Assembly (NCBI RefSeq): GCF_000517545.1
Contig: NZ_BAIV01000025.1
Location: 1-64,000 of the forward strand
From: Bacteroides reticulotermitis JCM 10512
Lineage (GTDB): Bacteria > Bacteroidota > Bacteroidia > Bacteroidales > Bacteroidaceae
Reading direction: 5' to 3'
DNA length: 64,000 nt
Shown: positions 54,188 through 62,522 of the stretch, in pieces
Numbering within the stretch: the stretch's first letter is position 1
Layout of the letters: each line of letters begins with the position of its first letter
Notes under the pieces: model-generated
What the model was told of the DNA's origin: nothing
The model's database searches: none
Seen by the model: only the letters and a program-made list of their open reading frames with translations
Made by a program: the position numbers and the translations under genes

Positions 54188-55015
54188 ATGAACGACGAAT
54201 ATCACTTGAATTTCTATCAGAAAGGCCAACTACCCGCCTACCCCTACCGGATGGAAACCGGTGAGTTCGTGTTTTGCCGGCAAGGAGAAGGCAGTCTTTA
54301 CATCAACCAACAACGATTCACGCTCTCTATGGGTAGCGTGATCCTTGTCTTTCCGGATCAGATCGTGCTTTACGCCGACGTCAGCAACGATATTGAGCTA
54401 ACTACCTTTTCTTTTTCTCGTCAGTTTCGCCATGAGATATTCTATTCACTCCCATCGGACAAGGTCTCTTTCCTGCGTGAGCATAACTATAGTTTATTTG
54501 AAGAGAAAGCGTGGAACGGAATACTCAATTATTTAGCTATACTGGAACAGAAATGTGCCGAGTCGTCAAACGTTTACCAACGCGAGCTCATAGTCTACTG
54601 CTGCCGGATGCTTTTCTACGAGATCTGCAATCAGACGGAACATCTCTATCGGCAGAGTCAAGCCAACCATCTCCGTTGGCGGATAAAAGATCAGTTCATC
54701 GCATTGGTCATTCAATCTTTCCGAGAAGAACGATCGGTCGATTACTATGCCGATAAACTCTGTATAACTCCCCGGCATCTAAGCAAAACGATTCGGCAAA
54801 CCATCGGTTGCACAGCTAAGGAGTGGATCGGCGATTACGTGATACTCGAAATCAAAGTTATTCTAAACTCCACGGCCTATTCCATTCAGGAAATAGCCAA
54901 TCAACTTAACTTCCCCGACCAATCGTACTTAGGCCGCTATTTTAAACATCACACCGGAGTGTCACCTACCACTTACCGCGAAATGAACCGGCTGGAAGCC
55001 TCGCCTACAAAATAG
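54188..55015 (+). CDS. AraC-family transcriptional regulator
   Basis: 275 aa. An N-terminal cupin sensor (EFVFCRQGEGSLYINQQRF) is followed by two HTHs at the C-terminus (VDYYADKLCITPRHLSKTIR; YSIQEIANQLNFPDQSYLGR) and the ending GVSPTTYREM. It resembles the regulator at 36757 in domain layout. It is divergent from the membrane/kinase-like gene and may control that gene or the SDR gene downstream. Confidence 0.9.
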   Translation: MNDEYHLNFYQKGQLPAYPYRMETGEFVFCRQGEGSLYINQQRFTLSMGSVILVFPDQIVLYADVSNDIELTTFSFSRQFRHEIFYSLPSDKVSFLREHNYSLFEEKAWNGILNYLAILEQKCAESSNVYQRELIVYCCRMLFYEICNQTEHLYRQSQANHLRWRIKDQFIALVIQSFREERSVDYYADKLCITPRHLSKTIRQTIGCTAKEWIGDYVILEIKVILNSTAYSIQEIANQLNFPDQSYLGRYFKHHTGVSPTTYREMNRLEASPTK

Positions 55016-55049
55016 TGGAGTTCTTTATTCAGCCTATCAAAGTTTTATC

Positions 55050-55057
55050 TATCTTTG
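55050..55057 (+). promoter_or_regulatory. -7 box TATCTTTG for the SDR gene
   Basis: It matches TAnnTTTG, 67 bases before the ATG at 55124. Confidence 0.55.
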
Positions 55058-55123
55058 CCCGAGTCGCATAAGACTATGGAGTTGTATGACGCTAACTATA
55101 CGCCAAACTAATCGCCGGACGAA

Positions 55124-55864
55124 ATGAAACGAGCTATTATAATAGGAGCCACTTCCGGCATTGGTCAGGAAGTAGCCAAGATTCTTTTAAAAGAGGGTTG
55201 GAAAATAGGAATTGCCGGGAGACGCGAAGCAGCTCTTGAAGCTTTTCAACGTACGGCTCCCAATCAGATAGAGATTCAAGCACTCGATGTGACTCAAGAA
55301 GACGCCGCCGAAAAGTTGCATACGCTCATCGAACGACTGGGCGGAATGGAGCTATTCTTGCTTAGTTCCGGTATCGGATTCCAAAACATGAACTTACGGG
55401 AAGATATTGAATTGAATACAGTACGTACCAACGTGGAAGGTTTTACGCGTGTGGTGGACTGTGCCTTCTCCTATTTCAAAGAGAAAGGTGGCGGACATCT
55501 GGCGGTTATCAGTTCCATTGCCGGAACTAAAGGGCTGGGAGTCGCTCCGGCTTATTCGGCTACCAAACGTTTTCAGAACACCTACATCGATGCGCTCGAA
55601 CAACTAGCCTATATGCAGAAGTTGGCGATTCACTTCACAGATATACGCCCGGGGTTCGTAGCAACCGATTTATTGAACGACGGCAAACATTATCCCATGC
55701 TCATGCGAGCGGACAAAGTGGCTTACGACATCGTACGTGCGCTGAAGCGTAAAAAACGGATTGCTGTTATCGACACTCGATATCGGGTATTGGTGTTCTT
55801 CTGGGGAATGATTCCCCGATGGATATGGAAGCGAATGCCGGTGAAGACTCCGGGAAAGACATAA
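55124..55864 (+). CDS. Short-chain dehydrogenase/reductase
   Basis: 246 aa. Rossmann GATSGIGQEVAKIL at the N-terminus (NAD(P)-binding TGxxxGIG), a catalytic Ser in LAVISSIAGTKGLG and YSATK (Tyr-x-x-x-Lys), then FTDIRPGFVATDL. These are classical SDR marks. The C-terminal part is hydrophobic (VLVFFWGMIPRWIW), suggesting membrane association. Substrate unknown. Confidence 0.92.
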   Translation: MKRAIIIGATSGIGQEVAKILLKEGWKIGIAGRREAALEAFQRTAPNQIEIQALDVTQEDAAEKLHTLIERLGGMELFLLSSGIGFQNMNLREDIELNTVRTNVEGFTRVVDCAFSYFKEKGGGHLAVISSIAGTKGLGVAPAYSATKRFQNTYIDALEQLAYMQKLAIHFTDIRPGFVATDLLNDGKHYPMLMRADKVAYDIVRALKRKKRIAVIDTRYRVLVFFWGMIPRWIWKRMPVKTPGKT

Positions 55865-55922
55865 AGAAGCCATGCGATGAACGCAATTGAGGACTTTATT
55901 TATTCAGTAATACAAATAGGAT

Positions 55923-56192
55923 ATGAAACAAAAGAATTGTCAAAGTTGTGCGATGCCGATAGACAGCTCCACATTTGGTAAAGAAGCAGACGGCAGTCTG
56001 AACGAAGACTATTGTCACTATTGCTATGCGAACGGACGTTTTACGTTGGAATGTACCATGGACGAAATGATTCTGCACAATGTAGAATACCTCGATGAGT
56101 TCAATAAAGATTCAGAGATAAAATATACCCGGGAAGAAGCGATTGAAGCGATGAGAAAGTTCTTTCCACAGCTAAAGCGGTGGCAACAGTAA
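55923..56192 (+). CDS. Zinc-ribbon domain protein (PF12674-like)
   Basis: 89 aa. QKNCQSCAMPIDSS and EDYCHYCYANGRF bring two Cys pairs together, then a helical tail (TREEAIEAMRKFFPQLKRW). This matches the putative zinc-ribbon family PF12674. Function unknown. Confidence 0.85.
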   Translation: MKQKNCQSCAMPIDSSTFGKEADGSLNEDYCHYCYANGRFTLECTMDEMILHNVEYLDEFNKDSEIKYTREEAIEAMRKFFPQLKRWQQ

Positions 56193-56269
56193 AAAAAACT
56201 CTTCTAACTTTCTGGCAACCTTGAAAGCTGCTCCTCTCAAAGAGAGGATACAGCTTATGGTATGTATGC

Positions 56270-56545
56270 TTATTCGGCAGCAGTGTTCATTTCAGGGTGC
56301 CGCTCAAGCCACGTCACCGCATAAGAGCAGGTTGCTTTCGGTATCATACCGTTAGCTATTGCATACGCATAAGCGGCTTTGACCAAAGCAGAAGCAATCC
56401 CTCGCCCCTCAATGGGTTTGGGAACAATGGTGTGAATAATATCGAAGTAGTTTCCCAACAAGCGGTATTGTACAAAAGCTGTACGACCGTCGACTTCTGT
56501 CTTGAACATATTTTGTTCGGGCTGATGAATGATCTTGTAATCCAT
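56270..56545 (-). CDS. YjdJ-type GNAT N-acetyltransferase
   Basis: 91 aa from the ATG at 56545. The short GNAT fold has YRLLGNYFDIIHTIVP, the pyrophosphate loop PIEGRGIASALVKAAYAYA and IPKATCSYAVTWLERHPE, typical of the GNAT_YJDJ domain. The start at 56545 is preferred over 56575, which overlaps the upstream gene's end. Likely co-transcribed with the upstream epimerase/lipocalin gene (17-base gap). Confidence 0.85.
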   Translation of the reverse strand: MDYKIIHQPEQNMFKTEVDGRTAFVQYRLLGNYFDIIHTIVPKPIEGRGIASALVKAAYAYAIANGMIPKATCSYAVTWLERHPEMNTAAE

Positions 56546-56562
56546 AATATTCCATTTTATCG

Positions 56563-57869
56563 TTATTGAATCCACTGCAAACGTGTCGTATCGTACCCAC
56601 GTCGATCAGCGATAGCTACTAATTTAGTTTTCACCTCTTCGGGCAACTGAGGGGTCCGACTCAATATCCAAAGATACTTATCCGAACTGCTTCCCACAAG
56701 AACATACGCATAATTCTCTCGATCCAACTCCATTATATAATAATCCGAGTAGAAGTTCAGAAAGAAAGAGACTTTCAGTTTACCCGGTTGTGCCGGATCG
56801 GGTATTTTGGCATGTCCCACCGCTGTTTTGCAGATGTCATAAGGAGTATGCGGCTTATATCCTTTATTCTCCACCCGAATACTCCCGTCGGAACGCAGGC
56901 TGTACGTAGCGGTTACGCCCATCAACCCTCGCTCAAATCGATGATCGAAGCGGGCTATTTCATACCACCTCCCCATATATCGCTGCAAATCAAGTTCGTC
57001 AATGGTGGAATTATCCAGGCCTTGAAAAAGATCGTTCAGGCTAGCGACTGAGAAATCAAACCCCGCTTCCAGCAAACGAGTCGGACGAACACGCTGCCCC
57101 GAAGTCAGGAAAGAAGAAGCTTCCCCGTAAATCAATCGGAAGACAGCCTGAGGCGCAATCAGAGTCATCCAAGCACCATACGCTTTTCCTAAAGCACGGG
57201 CAAAGTCATATTGCGTAACTTGTTGCGGAGCAACTAGGTTGAATACGCCCTGCAAAGCTTCGTTCTCGATAAACAATAACATAGCCCGGCAAAGATCCCG
57301 AATATCAATCCAGGGAAATACCTGTGTGCCCGGCCCTATAGCCACAGAAGCTTTGGTCATTTTCAGCGGACGGATCATTTGCCGCATGGCTCCTCCATCG
57401 GGCGAAAGTACTACCCCAAAGCGGGTAATAACAAGCCGTGTAGAGGACGGACAGCGTTTGGCTTCCTTTTCCCAGGCATAACAAAGATCGGATAAAAAGC
57501 CTTCCCCACGGGTTTGCGTATATTCATCCACCTCGCCAATGGTTGGATAATACCTACGGCAGAAGCGGAAATCAACAGTTTGGGTTTACGCGTAAGTGAA
57601 CTCAACGCCCGATTAAGCCGATTGGTTACTCCAATACGACTCTCGAACAATTGTCTTTTGTACGCTGCTGTCCAACACTTATTAATAGGAGCGCCTGCCA
57701 AATTGATCACAACCTCGCAATTAGCCAAAGTCTGACTCAAACGCCCGGACATCCCTTCACGAAACATGGAACGTCCCAAAGGGATAATCTGATGTCCACC
57801 CTTCTCTGACAGATAAGCGGACAGATGTTTGCCTATATATCCGGTAGCCCCGGTCATTCCAATATTCAT
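56563..57869 (-). pseudogene. TIGR01777-type epimerase fused to a lipocalin (Blc-like), one apparent 1-base deletion
   Basis: About 435 aa when joined. The N-terminal SDR domain begins MNIGMTGATGYIGKHLSAYL, then NLAGAPINKCWTAAYK, and after the shift ITRFGVVLSPDGGAMRQM, ending near residue 285. The C-terminal lipocalin runs from about 290: LQRYMGRWYEIARFDHRFER, then TATYSLRSDGSIRVENKGYK, the GxWYE motif of Blc. The frame is lost at 57548-57552, where minus-strand GTAGGTATTATCC fits as GTAGGTTATTATCC (ASAVGYYPTIGEVDEY). The fused layout is unusual. The enzyme may act on a lipid-linked substrate; not shown. Confidence 0.82.
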
Positions 57870-57949
57870 CTCTCTCTATTTTTCCTTTAAACTCTATTAG
57901 AAAAACATATAAAATGCAAGAAAAGTTCTTTGAAGAGTCAAAATGAAGT

Positions 57950-57957
57950 TATATTTG
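57950..57957 (+). promoter_or_regulatory. -7 box TATATTTG for the Fpg/Nei-like gene
   Basis: It matches TAnnTTTG, 38 bases before the ATG at 57995. Confidence 0.55.
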
Positions 57958-57994
57958 CAGAATTACAACATTCATAAACTTTATCTAGAAACAT

Positions 57995-58831
57995 ATGATT
58001 GAAGCTCCCGAAGCCCGTTATTTATGCGAGCAATTAAATAATACCGTCAAAGGAAAACTGATCACCAACGTATTTGCCTTATTCACTCCACACAAGTTTG
58101 CCTGGTTCTCCGACGATCCCGAAAAATACGCCGAATGGCTACTGGGAAAGACCATCGACAGTGCGCAGTCGCAGGGAGGAATGGTTGAAATAACCATAGC
58201 CGACCGGGTATTGGTTCTGACCGACGGAGTCAATCTGCGCTATTACGCACCCGGCGAAAAGCTGCCTGCCAAACACCAACTTCTCATCGGCTTTGAAGAT
58301 GAGAGTTGCCTCGTAGCTTCGATACGAATGTATGGCGGAATGATGTGTTATGAGAAAAATGCAATTAACGGTAAGCTCTCAGCGTATTACGAAGCAGCCA
58401 GAAGTAAACCGCAAGTGCTCTCGGATGCGTTTAGCAAGAAGCATTTTCTCCAACTCATTAACGATGAAAGCGCGCAAAAGAAATCAGCGAAAGCTTTTCT
58501 GGCTACAGAACAAAGGATTCCAGGATTAGGAAACGGAGTTCTGCAAGATATTCTTTATCATACGCATATCCATCCTAAAAAGAAAATAGCCGAACTGACT
58601 GAAGCGCAACGGGAACAGTTGTTCTATCAAGTCAAAGAAACGATGAGCGATATCTACCGGCAAGGCGGACGAAACACTGAAACAGATTTATTCGGTACCA
58701 GTGGCAAATACGAGGCCTGTTTGTCTAAAGATACCGCCGGCTCATCCTGCCCCCGTTGTGGAGAAGCAATCGTGAAGGAGAATTATCTTGGCGGCAGCAT
58801 TTACTATTGCAGAGGTTGCCAGGTTTTATAA
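57995..58831 (+). CDS. Fpg/Nei-family DNA glycosylase-like protein
   Basis: 278 aa. The H2TH region (EQRIPGLGNGVLQDILYHTH) and the C-terminal zinc finger (CPRCGEAIVKENYLGGSIYYCRGCQ) place it in the Fpg/Nei family of base-excision repair. The usual N-terminal Pro-Glu (MPE...) is replaced by MIEAPEA: the Pro2 nucleophile is absent, while Glu3 and the later Pro-Glu remain. A changed or lost lyase mechanism is possible. The ATG at 57995 fits the promoter spacing. Confidence 0.85.
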   Translation: MIEAPEARYLCEQLNNTVKGKLITNVFALFTPHKFAWFSDDPEKYAEWLLGKTIDSAQSQGGMVEITIADRVLVLTDGVNLRYYAPGEKLPAKHQLLIGFEDESCLVASIRMYGGMMCYEKNAINGKLSAYYEAARSKPQVLSDAFSKKHFLQLINDESAQKKSAKAFLATEQRIPGLGNGVLQDILYHTHIHPKKKIAELTEAQREQLFYQVKETMSDIYRQGGRNTETDLFGTSGKYEACLSKDTAGSSCPRCGEAIVKENYLGGSIYYCRGCQVL

Positions 58832-58908
58832 CCTTTGCCTCGCCCTCCTTCGAGGGAAATTATCAAAGCTATAAATTAGAGTAGTCATTTTTAAACGAAA
58901 ACAAAGTC

Positions 58909-59889
58909 ATGAAGAAGCTAAATCGATTCAACTATATCCTCACACTCATACTAGCCGTTTGCATCGGCGCCACGATCCCCATGCTGATAGGCAGCACACA
59001 AATACACGAGCCGCATACGGTTAAGTCAGAAGTTCCCTATTGTGTAGCTCCTCCAACTGTACCTTTGGAGGTCGTTTTCGATGGTGAGAAAGTCGATCTC
59101 CGCCGATACGATCGACGCGAACGTATGGACCGTGAAATGATGGCGTTCACCTATATGCACTCCACCACGATGTTACTAGTCAAACGTGCCAACCGCTTCT
59201 TCCCCGTGGTAGAACCTATACTCAAAGCAAACGGGATTCCGGATGACTTTAAGTATTTGATGGTCATCGAGAGCAGCCTCAACACTATTGCACGTTCTCC
59301 GTCAGGGGCCGCCGGTTTGTGGCAGTTTATGCCCGCTACCGGCCGTGAGTTCGGACTCGAAGTGAACGATAACGTAGACGAACGTTACCATATTGAGAAA
59401 GCGACTGTTGCCGCTTGCAAGTATTTCAAGCAGGCATATGCCAAATATGGAGACTGGATTTCCGTATCCGCTGCCTATAATGCAGGACAGGGGCGGATAA
59501 CTTCTCAATTAGATAAGCAGTTGGCCGATCACACCATGGATCTTTGGTTGGTAGAAGAGACTTCTCGCTATATGTTTCGCCTGTTAGCCGCCAAAGAGGT
59601 ACTCAGCAACCCGCAACGATACGGTTTTTTGCTAAAGAGTGAAGATTTATATCCGCCTATTCCGTGCAAAGATATCACAGTTACAACTCCGATCAGCAGC
59701 CTGGATGAGTACGCGCAACAGCAGGGAATTAACTACGCGCAACTTCGCGACATGAATCCTTGGTTGAGAGAGCATACACTCCAAAACAACAGCGGAAAGA
59801 CTTATGTACTGAGCATCCCGACCCAAGAGGGCATGAATTACGATCCTAAAAAGACGGTAGCATATAATAAGGAGTGGGTAACGGATTAA
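58909..59889 (+). CDS. Lytic transglycosylase (MltD-like)
   Basis: 326 aa. An N-terminal signal or anchor (residues 9-28) leads to the SLT domain: PDDFKYLMVIESSLNTIARS with the catalytic Glu, then PSGAAGLWQFMPATGREFGL and VSAAYNAGQGRI. The C-terminal 80 residues look like a divergent LysM (PISSLDEYAQQQGINYAQLR). It cleaves peptidoglycan glycan strands in the periplasm. Convergent with the next gene, overlapping by four bases. Confidence 0.92.
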   Translation: MKKLNRFNYILTLILAVCIGATIPMLIGSTQIHEPHTVKSEVPYCVAPPTVPLEVVFDGEKVDLRRYDRRERMDREMMAFTYMHSTTMLLVKRANRFFPVVEPILKANGIPDDFKYLMVIESSLNTIARSPSGAAGLWQFMPATGREFGLEVNDNVDERYHIEKATVAACKYFKQAYAKYGDWISVSAAYNAGQGRITSQLDKQLADHTMDLWLVEETSRYMFRLLAAKEVLSNPQRYGFLLKSEDLYPPIPCKDITVTTPISSLDEYAQQQGINYAQLRDMNPWLREHTLQNNSGKTYVLSIPTQEGMNYDPKKTVAYNKEWVTD

Positions 59890-60716
59890 TCAGTTCTTTG
59901 GGGTACCCCAACAAACATTCGATACGTAAGAGTAAAAGCAAGATCAGCCTGTTTCTCCGTTAAGTATTTCCAGTAACGGACGGGCATGTCTTGTTTGTGC
60001 TTGCGAGGGTTCGCACGCTCTTTAATGGATATTGCTTTAAAATAGGTCTTCCAGAGCTGTTGGAATAACTTCTCGTCCTCATCCATCAGGCTCTCATCGA
60101 GCATACCTGTGATGAGATGAGCCTCGCGGCTTCCATCCTCAAAAGAGATTTCAACCACTTCTTGCAGGTCATAATAAAAGCCGTAACGCCGCTTCATATC
60201 ATAAATAACCCACTTCTGATCGGCAAAGCGGTCTTTAAAATGTTCAATAGTAAGTGGCAACGCATTATACTGCGGATCGAAAACGGCGAAGAATGTTCCG
60301 TCGGCTGCTTTCTGGAAACGAACGAACTGCAACATACGCGTGCGCTCCCAATCTACCTTCTTCCAGATCTGAGCAAGTTCAAGTACGTCCGGATCGGCAA
60401 AGTTGGTTTCAATGGAACGAGGTGAATCAATGGCCTTCCGAATATAACGAAACAGAAGCATCCCCACTTCCGGGAGTTCCGACAGCCAACTCTGGGTCAG
60501 GCAATTCAATGCGGAGCGAGATATCTTTTTCTGTAATCCACGCCACACCCGCATTGCTTTCTCCTCATCGGTAATCACCGTATGGGTTTCACTGCAAAAT
60601 AAGGGCAAAGAATCTCCATCCGACAAAAGGGCATCGGGAAATGTTTTGCGGAAGTAGGCGTCGAAGACAGCCGTTAGCAAACCATCAAAAGTACGATCAT
60701 AGATAAAGACGGTCAT
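59886..60716 (-). CDS. TIGR03915-family putative DNA repair/metabolism protein
   Basis: 276 aa. It opens MTVFIYDRTFDGLLTAVFDA and contains a DUF4130-like C-terminal domain (FKDRFADQKWVIYDMKRRYG; NPRKHKQDMPVRYWKYLTEK). TIGR03915 proteins are always found next to the radical SAM protein TIGR03916, as here (17-base gap). The pair is proposed to act in DNA repair; activity unproven. Confidence 0.9.
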   Translation of the reverse strand: MTVFIYDRTFDGLLTAVFDAYFRKTFPDALLSDGDSLPLFCSETHTVITDEEKAMRVWRGLQKKISRSALNCLTQSWLSELPEVGMLLFRYIRKAIDSPRSIETNFADPDVLELAQIWKKVDWERTRMLQFVRFQKAADGTFFAVFDPQYNALPLTIEHFKDRFADQKWVIYDMKRRYGFYYDLQEVVEISFEDGSREAHLITGMLDESLMDEDEKLFQQLWKTYFKAISIKERANPRKHKQDMPVRYWKYLTEKQADLAFTLTYRMFVGVPQRTD

Positions 60717-60733
60717 ACGGAAGAGTTTACCGG

Positions 60734-61996
60734 TCAGTCGCCGAAGTTAAGAACTAATTGATTTTCATCAATCTTTTTATTCGGTTTGGGAAGTAGAAGA
60801 GTACGTACGCGTTGTGGAGATAACTCATGAAGAGTTTTCATGGGCAACTCATTGCACGTAATAAAGTATTGCGCTTTTTTCATTACCACGCCAATCTTCT
60901 TCAGTTCATACTGTCCCAGTCGAGAGAAGCGGCGCGAAGCGACAATGAGTTTAGCAGACTTTACACCGATGCCCGGAACACGCAAGATCAATTCATAGTC
61001 TGCTTTATTTATATCAATAGGGAATTGCTCGGGATGCCGCAAGGCCCACGAAAGCTTCGGATCGATCTCGAGATCTAAATCCGGATAAGCGTCGTCCACA
61101 ATCTCATCGACTTTAAACTGATAGAAACGCATCAGCCAGTCAGCCTGATAGAGTCGATTCTCCCGCACGAGCGGTGGTTGCTTCAATGCCGGCAGACGTT
61201 TGTCGTAGGTATTCACAGAGATGTATCCCGAGTAATAAACCCGTCGCATGGTGGGAGCCTGATACAATACGGACGACAAAGACAGAATGTCTTTATCCGT
61301 TTCAGGAGTAGCGCCTACAATCATCTGTGTACTCTGCCCGGCAGGTGCGAAGCGTGGAGCGTGTCGAAATTTCTGTCTCTCCTCTTTACTCTCCAGCACC
61401 CCCTGTTGAATGTACTTCATTGGAGCGAAGACGCTTTTATGATCCTTCTCAGGTGCGAGTTGCTTTAGATTCTCTTCTTTAGGGATTTCTACATTTACAC
61501 TCAGGCGGTCGGCATAGAGCCCCGCCTCATTAACAAGTTCGCGGCTGGCTCCGGGAATACTCTTCAAATGAATATACCCATTGAACCGATGCACTAAGCG
61601 CAGGTCTTTTACTACACGTACGAGCCTTTCCATTGTATAATCGGGGCTGCGAACAACACCGGAACTCAGGAAAAGTCCTTCGATATAATTCCGTCGATAG
61701 AACTCGATGGTTAATTCCACCAATTCAGAAACAGCAAAAGTAGCGCGTGGCAAATCATTACTACGGCGATTGATACAGTAAGCACAGTCGTATATACAAT
61801 AATTGGTTAGCATTATCTTAAGCAATGAAATGCAGCGTCCGTCTTCAGCAAAACTGTGACAGATCCCCCAACCTCCTACCGTATTACCCAATGTACCCTT
61901 TTTATTAGAGCGCACCGTACCGCTAGAAGAGCAAGAGACGTCATACTTAGCTGATTCAGCAAGAACCTTCAGTTTAGCAAGGACGTTTTCATTCAT
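60734..61996 (-). CDS. TIGR03916-family radical SAM protein, putative DNA modification/repair
   Basis: 420 aa. The radical SAM cluster motif is CIYDCAYCINRRS (Cys-x3-Cys-x2-Cys, about residue 73). A helix-hairpin-helix follows near the C-terminus (YELILRVPGIGVKSAKLIVA), which binds DNA. The radical SAM and HhH combination with the TIGR03915 partner defines this DNA-repair-like pair. -7 box at 62020-62027. Confidence 0.92.
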   Translation of the reverse strand: MNENVLAKLKVLAESAKYDVSCSSSGTVRSNKKGTLGNTVGGWGICHSFAEDGRCISLLKIMLTNYCIYDCAYCINRRSNDLPRATFAVSELVELTIEFYRRNYIEGLFLSSGVVRSPDYTMERLVRVVKDLRLVHRFNGYIHLKSIPGASRELVNEAGLYADRLSVNVEIPKEENLKQLAPEKDHKSVFAPMKYIQQGVLESKEERQKFRHAPRFAPAGQSTQMIVGATPETDKDILSLSSVLYQAPTMRRVYYSGYISVNTYDKRLPALKQPPLVRENRLYQADWLMRFYQFKVDEIVDDAYPDLDLEIDPKLSWALRHPEQFPIDINKADYELILRVPGIGVKSAKLIVASRRFSRLGQYELKKIGVVMKKAQYFITCNELPMKTLHELSPQRVRTLLLPKPNKKIDENQLVLNFGD

Positions 61997-62019
61997 GACT
62001 CAAGTAGAATTTAGAGTCG

Positions 62020-62027
62020 CAAATATA
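62020..62027 (-). promoter_or_regulatory. -7 box TATATTTG for the TIGR03916-TIGR03915 operon
   Basis: It matches TAnnTTTG on the minus strand, 24 bases before the start at 61996. Confidence 0.6.
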
Positions 62028-62134
62028 GTGTTTATTTCCGTTGGTAAATCATTCTGCTACCTTATTAAAATATAAAAAAGACTTTCAATAAAAGAACATG
62101 ACACACCACCGACATAAAAAGGTAAAAAAACACT

Positions 62135-62163
62135 AAGGGCTATCTTTAATAAAGATAGCCCTT
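62135..62163 (-). terminator. Rho-independent terminator after the histone-like gene
   Basis: AAGGGCTATCTTT pairs perfectly with AAAGATAGCCCTT around a three-base loop, followed on the minus strand by AGTGTTTTTTT. Confidence 0.85.
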
Positions 62164-62197
62164 GTTTTCTCTTAATATCTTAGTAGACTTCTAATTC

Positions 62198-62374
62198 TTA
62201 TTTTTTAGAAGCTTCCAAAGATGCTTTACGGAATTCTTTCATTGCTTTTTCAATTTCCAAAGAAGCTTTACGAGCACGAGTTCCTGCTGCTTTGTTACCG
62301 TTTTCAATCTGAGCGTTAGCATCTTTTGCGAAGTCAGCATAGAGAGCTGCTACTTTTTCTACCAATTCTTTCAT
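62198..62374 (-). CDS. Histone H1-like small protein (Bacteroidales type)
   Basis: 58 aa: MKELVEKVAALYADFAKDAN, then a basic, alanine-rich second half (AAGTRARKASLEIEKAMKEF). This is the Bacteroidales histone H1-like/Hc1 family, a nucleoid-associated helical protein. Start at 62374 follows the -7 box at 62409-62416. Likely very highly expressed. Confidence 0.9.
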   Translation of the reverse strand: MKELVEKVAALYADFAKDANAQIENGNKAAGTRARKASLEIEKAMKEFRKASLEASKK

Positions 62375-62408
62375 AATCCTTTTTATTTTTTCGTTAATAA
62401 TGATGGGC

Positions 62409-62416
62409 AAAAATAC
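62409..62416 (-). promoter_or_regulatory. -7 box TATTTTTG for the histone-like gene
   Basis: It matches TAnnTTTG on the minus strand, 35 bases before the start. Confidence 0.55.
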
Positions 62417-62509
62417 ATTCTTTCCTGAAATAAACAGTAAAAAACAACTTTTTTTTTTGAACTAATCTGCGAAAAATATTCAAAAAAAGACAGATTCGTG
62501 TTTTTTATC

Positions 62510-62517
62510 TACCTTTG
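62510..62517 (+). promoter_or_regulatory. -7 box TACCTTTG five bases before a start codon
   Basis: It matches TAnnTTTG. The next ATG is at 62523, so the predicted transcript start nearly coincides with the start codon. Confidence 0.6.
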
Positions 62518-62522
62518 TCGAC

